NCBI GenBank assembly: GCA_041752455.1
Contig: JBGSWL010000101.1
Coordinates: 1-7,663, forward strand
Direction: 5' to 3'
Length of the DNA stretch: 7,663 nt
DNA from: JBGSWL01 sp041752455
GTDB lineage: Bacteria > Pseudomonadota > Alphaproteobacteria > Rhizobiales > Rhizobiaceae
The notes beneath the pieces are model-generated. The model made no database searches. It worked only from the letters and a program-made list of their open reading frames with translations, and was not told where the DNA came from. A program made the position numbers and the translations under genes. Shown here piece after piece: positions 4,765 through 7,663 of this stretch (within the stretch, counting starts at the first letter, position 1; each line of letters begins with the position of its first letter).

Positions 4765-7663
4765 ATGCTCGATCGCGCCGTGGACCGAAACCGACATGGC
4801 CCCCTGACATTTTCTGGTCGCGGCGTGCAGGCGGTTCTGGGTCCGACCAATACCGGCAAGACCCATCTGGCGATCGAGCGCATGGTCGCCCATTCGTCCG
4901 GCGTGATCGGCCTGCCGCTCCGGCTTCTGGCGCGCGAGGTCTATGGGCGATTGGTGGACCGGGTCGGTGCGTCGAACGTGGCGCTGATCACCGGCGAGGA
5001 AAAGATCGTGCCGCCAAAGGCCCGCTATTCGGTCTGCACGGTCGAGGCGATGCCGCGCGAGACAGATGCCGCCTTTGTTGCCATCGATGAGGTGCAACTG
5101 GCCGGCGATCTGGAGCGCGGCCACATCTTCACCGACCGGCTGCTCAACATTCGCGGCCGCGACGAGACCCTGCTGCTCGGCTCTTCGACCATCGCGCCCA
5201 TGCTGCAGCAGCTGTTGCCGGGGATCTCGATCAGCTCGCGCCCGCGCCTGTCCCACCTTGCCTATGCCGGATCGAAAAAGATCACGCGCCTGCCGCGCCG
5301 CTCGGCCATTGTCGCGTTCTCGGCCAACGAGGTATACGCCATCGCCGAACTGGTGCGCCGCCAGCGCGGCGGTGCTGCGGTCGTCATGGGCGCCCTGTCG
5401 CCGCGCACCCGCAATGCGCAGGTCGAACTCTACCAGTCCGGCGATGTCGATTACCTCGTGGCAACCGATGCCATCGGCATGGGGCTCAACCTTGATGTTG
5501 ATCATGTCGCCTTTGCGCAGATGCGCAAGTTTGACGGTCACACCTACCGCGAACTGAACCCGCAGGAGATGGGCCAGATCGCCGGACGCGCCGGGCGGCA
5601 TTTGCGCGACGGCACCTTTGGCGTCTCGGGCCAGGTCGATCCTTTGTCGGACGAACTCGTCGAGCGGATCGAGGGCCACAATTTCGAGCCGCTGCGCATC
5701 TTGCAATGGCGCAACCGGCGCTTCGATTTTGCCTCGATCGACGCGCTGAAGGCTTCACTGGATGTCGCGCCGACGCTGGCCGGCCTGACGCGCGCCCTCC
5801 CCTCGACCGACCAGGTGGCACTCGATTTCGTGACCCGGGATCCGCAGGTCATCAACCTTTGCACCAATGCACGGCGTGTCGAGCAGCTTTGGGATGTCTG
5901 TTCGCTCCCCGATTATCGCAAGATCGCACCAGCGCAGCATGCCGACATCATTTCGGCGATCTGGTTCGATCTGGTCCGCCATGGCCGCGTCGACGAAGCC
6001 TACATGGCCGAACAGGTGCGCCGCGCCGACCGCACGGATGGCGAAATCGACACGCTGTCGCATCGCATCGCGCAAATTCGCACCTGGACATATGTTGCCA
6101 ATCGGCCCGACTGGCTGGCAGACCCGCAACACTGGCGCGAAATGACCCGTGCGATCGAGGACCGGCTGTCCGACGCATTGCACGAGCGCTTGACGAAACG
6201 TTTCGTTGATCGCAGGACAAGCCTGCTGATGAAGCGCCTGAGAGAGAACGTCACGATGGAAGCAGAGATTACGGCCGCAGGCGACGTCAGCGTCGAGGGC
6301 CACCATGTCGGCAGGCTTGAGGGCTTCCGCTTCACGCCCGATAGCGCCGCTGCAGGCGAAGACGCCAAGGCTGTGCGTTCGGCTGCGCAAAAGGCGCTGG
6401 CTGCTGAATTCGATTCGCGGGCAGAGCGCTTTTCGGCGACCGCCAACGGCGATCTTGCGATTGGTTCCGATGGCATCCTGCGCTGGATCGGCGCGCCGAT
6501 CGGTGCATTGGCCGCGACCGATGATTGGCTGCGTCCCCGCGTGATTTTGCTGTCCGATGAGCAATTGACCGGACCGGCACTCGACAAGGTCATGGCGCGC
6601 GCCCAGCGTTTTGTCGGCCACCACATCGAAACCCACCTCAAGCCGCTGATGGATCTTGGCCGGGCAGACGAACTCTCCGGCATGGCCCGCGGAATCGCGT
6701 TCCGGCTGATCGAGCGTCAGGGCATTGTCGAACGCAAGGAAATCGCCGACGACCTGAAGTCGCTGGAGCAAGACGGCCGCGCTGCGCTGCGCCGGTACGG
6801 CGTGCGTTTCGGCTTCTACCATGTCTTCGTGCCTGCGCTGATCAAGCCGGCCCCGGCTGGTCTGTTGACCCTGCTCTGGTCGCTGTCGAATGATCGGCGC
6901 GACGCAACCGGCTACGGCGACGTCGTCCAGCTTCTGGCCAGCGGGCGCACCTCGCTTGCGCCGGATGCAACCTTCGACGCCGAATTCTACCGGCTTGCCG
7001 GCTACCGGGTTCTCGGGCCGCGCGCCGTGCGCATCGACATCCTGGAACGCCTCGCTGACCTGATCCGCCCGTGCATCTTCGCCAAGCCCAATGACGCAAA
7101 ACCCGCCGACGGAGCGCTCGGCGACGGGCGGTTTGTCGTCACGCCTGCGATGATGTCGATCCTTGGTGCGACCCACGACGACATGGAAGCGGTGCTCAAG
7201 GCGCTCGGCTATCGCGGCGAGCAACGCCCGGCTGCGGATGTGGAAGCGGCAATCGCCGCGATTCGCCCGCTCATTGCACCGACGCCGAAGGTTGTTCCGG
7301 ACGCAGCACCTGCGGCTGCGCCCGATGCACCAGCGGATGAGACGGTGCCTGAAACGGTCTCTGTGGACGTGGCCGCCCAAGAACCCGCCGCTCCGCCCGT
7401 GGAAGCGGTCAGCGAAGAGCCCTTGCCTGAGGTTGCCGACACCGCCGACTTGCCACCGGTCGAAGAACCGGTAGAAACCGTTGCCGGCGAAACCCCGGTT
7501 GAAGCCGTCTTGGCTGCACCGGCCATGGTGACGGTCTGGCGTCAGGGGCGCGCGGAAAACCAGCGCCCGCCGCGCAGCAGCAACAACCGGTCGAACAACA
7601 CCAATGCCCGCCAGGGCGCGCCGGAAGCGGGCGAGGCGCGCAGCGAAGATGCGCAGCCGTCGT
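4765..7663 (+). CDS. SUV3-like superfamily 2 ATP-dependent (RNA) helicase, C terminus cut by window edge
   Basis: Large helicase with 966 codons present and no stop before the right edge. RecA domain 1: Walker A GPTNTGKT at 26-33, GLPLRLLAREV at 49-59, motif II DEVQ at 108-111, motif III GSST at 139-142. RecA domain 2: motif V ATDAIGMGLN at 233-242 and motif VI QIAGRAGR at 271-278. GPTN(S/T)GKT, DE(I/V)Q and QIAGRAGR are the marks of the SUV3 family, whose mitochondrial members unwind RNA for decay. A long family-specific middle region follows (TWTYVANRPDWLAD near 442, LTKRFVDRRTSLLMKRL near 476-492). From about residue 840 there is an acidic Ala/Pro/Val/Glu-rich tail, then VTVWRQGR and an Asn/Arg-rich stretch. 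The ATG at 4765 is the first possible start after an in-frame stop (4735-4737) and has AAAGG 8 bases upstream. Substrate and partners are inferred, not shown. In relatives an S4-domain RNA-binding gene often follows. Confidence 0.92.
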   Translation, partial: MLDRAVDRNRHGPLTFSGRGVQAVLGPTNTGKTHLAIERMVAHSSGVIGLPLRLLAREVYGRLVDRVGASNVALITGEEKIVPPKARYSVCTVEAMPRETDAAFVAIDEVQLAGDLERGHIFTDRLLNIRGRDETLLLGSSTIAPMLQQLLPGISISSRPRLSHLAYAGSKKITRLPRRSAIVAFSANEVYAIAELVRRQRGGAAVVMGALSPRTRNAQVELYQSGDVDYLVATDAIGMGLNLDVDHVAFAQMRKFDGHTYRELNPQEMGQIAGRAGRHLRDGTFGVSGQVDPLSDELVERIEGHNFEPLRILQWRNRRFDFASIDALKASLDVAPTLAGLTRALPSTDQVALDFVTRDPQVINLCTNARRVEQLWDVCSLPDYRKIAPAQHADIISAIWFDLVRHGRVDEAYMAEQVRRADRTDGEIDTLSHRIAQIRTWTYVANRPDWLADPQHWREMTRAIEDRLSDALHERLTKRFVDRRTSLLMKRLRENVTMEAEITAAGDVSVEGHHVGRLEGFRFTPDSAAAGEDAKAVRSAAQKALAAEFDSRAERFSATANGDLAIGSDGILRWIGAPIGALAATDDWLRPRVILLSDEQLTGPALDKVMARAQRFVGHHIETHLKPLMDLGRADELSGMARGIAFRLIERQGIVERKEIADDLKSLEQDGRAALRRYGVRFGFYHVFVPALIKPAPAGLLTLLWSLSNDRRDATGYGDVVQLLASGRTSLAPDATFDAEFYRLAGYRVLGPRAVRIDILERLADLIRPCIFAKPNDAKPADGALGDGRFVVTPAMMSILGATHDDMEAVLKALGYRGEQRPAADVEAAIAAIRPLIAPTPKVVPDAAPAAAPDAPADETVPETVSVDVAAQEPAAPPVEAVSEEPLPEVADTADLPPVEEPVETVAGETPVEAVLAAPAMVTVWRQGRAENQRPPRSSNNRSNNTNARQGAPEAGEARSEDAQPS

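Noticed and set aside
5755..7380. 541-codon minus-strand ORF opposite the helicase
   Set aside because: It is antisense to the intact helicase reading frame, with shadow-like composition and no motif.

Overview
The window looks like chromosomal DNA from an alphaproteobacterium of the order Hyphomicrobiales (Rhizobiales). Four things suggest this. The coding regions are GC-rich. The block argH - small LptM-like lipoprotein - lysA - DUF4175/TIGR02302 membrane protein, with tlpA divergent from argH, is an arrangement I associate with rhizobia and relatives. The ArgH and TIGR02302 sequences are rhizobial in style. The SUV3-like helicase is a typical alphaproteobacterial protein. The genus cannot be fixed from the sequence alone. 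I see no mobile element, CRISPR array, tRNA or rRNA.

Left block (1-3490, all minus strand), in transcription order: argH (argininosuccinate lyase, last step of arginine synthesis), a 56-residue lipoprotein of the LptM/YifL type, lysA (diaminopimelate decarboxylase, last step of lysine synthesis), and the N-terminal 145 residues of a TIGR02302/DUF4175 inner-membrane protein that runs off the left edge. Gaps are 88, 13 and 83 bp. The last gap holds a terminator-like hairpin just after lysA.

At 3488-3491 argH and the plus-strand gene tlpA (thioredoxin-fold thiol:disulfide protein) diverge so tightly that their ATG codons share a single CATG. There is no intergenic space, so any promoter must lie inside the opposite gene. 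TlpA carries a twin-arginine-like motif followed by a lipobox-like cysteine.

The only long non-coding stretch is 4155-4764 (610 bp), between tlpA and the helicase gene, and it is the most interesting part of the window. It holds seven GANTC sites (the CcrM methylation sequence) within 309 bp, against four that I could find in the rest of the window. Five of the seven are phased at exactly 11 bp in two sets, and those sets lie in two near-identical 22-bp direct repeats. It also holds five GTTAAC hexamers, two of them forming a perfect inverted repeat containing CtrA-type TTAACC half-sites, plus several short hairpins including a nested one in the helicase leader. I read it as a dense, probably cell-cycle- and methylation-linked control region. 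An origin-like function is less likely because I see no DnaA boxes.

Right block (4765-7663, plus strand): a large SUV3-like superfamily 2 RNA helicase, complete at its N terminus and cut by the right edge after 966 codons, ending in an Ala/Pro/Glu/Val-rich acidic tail.
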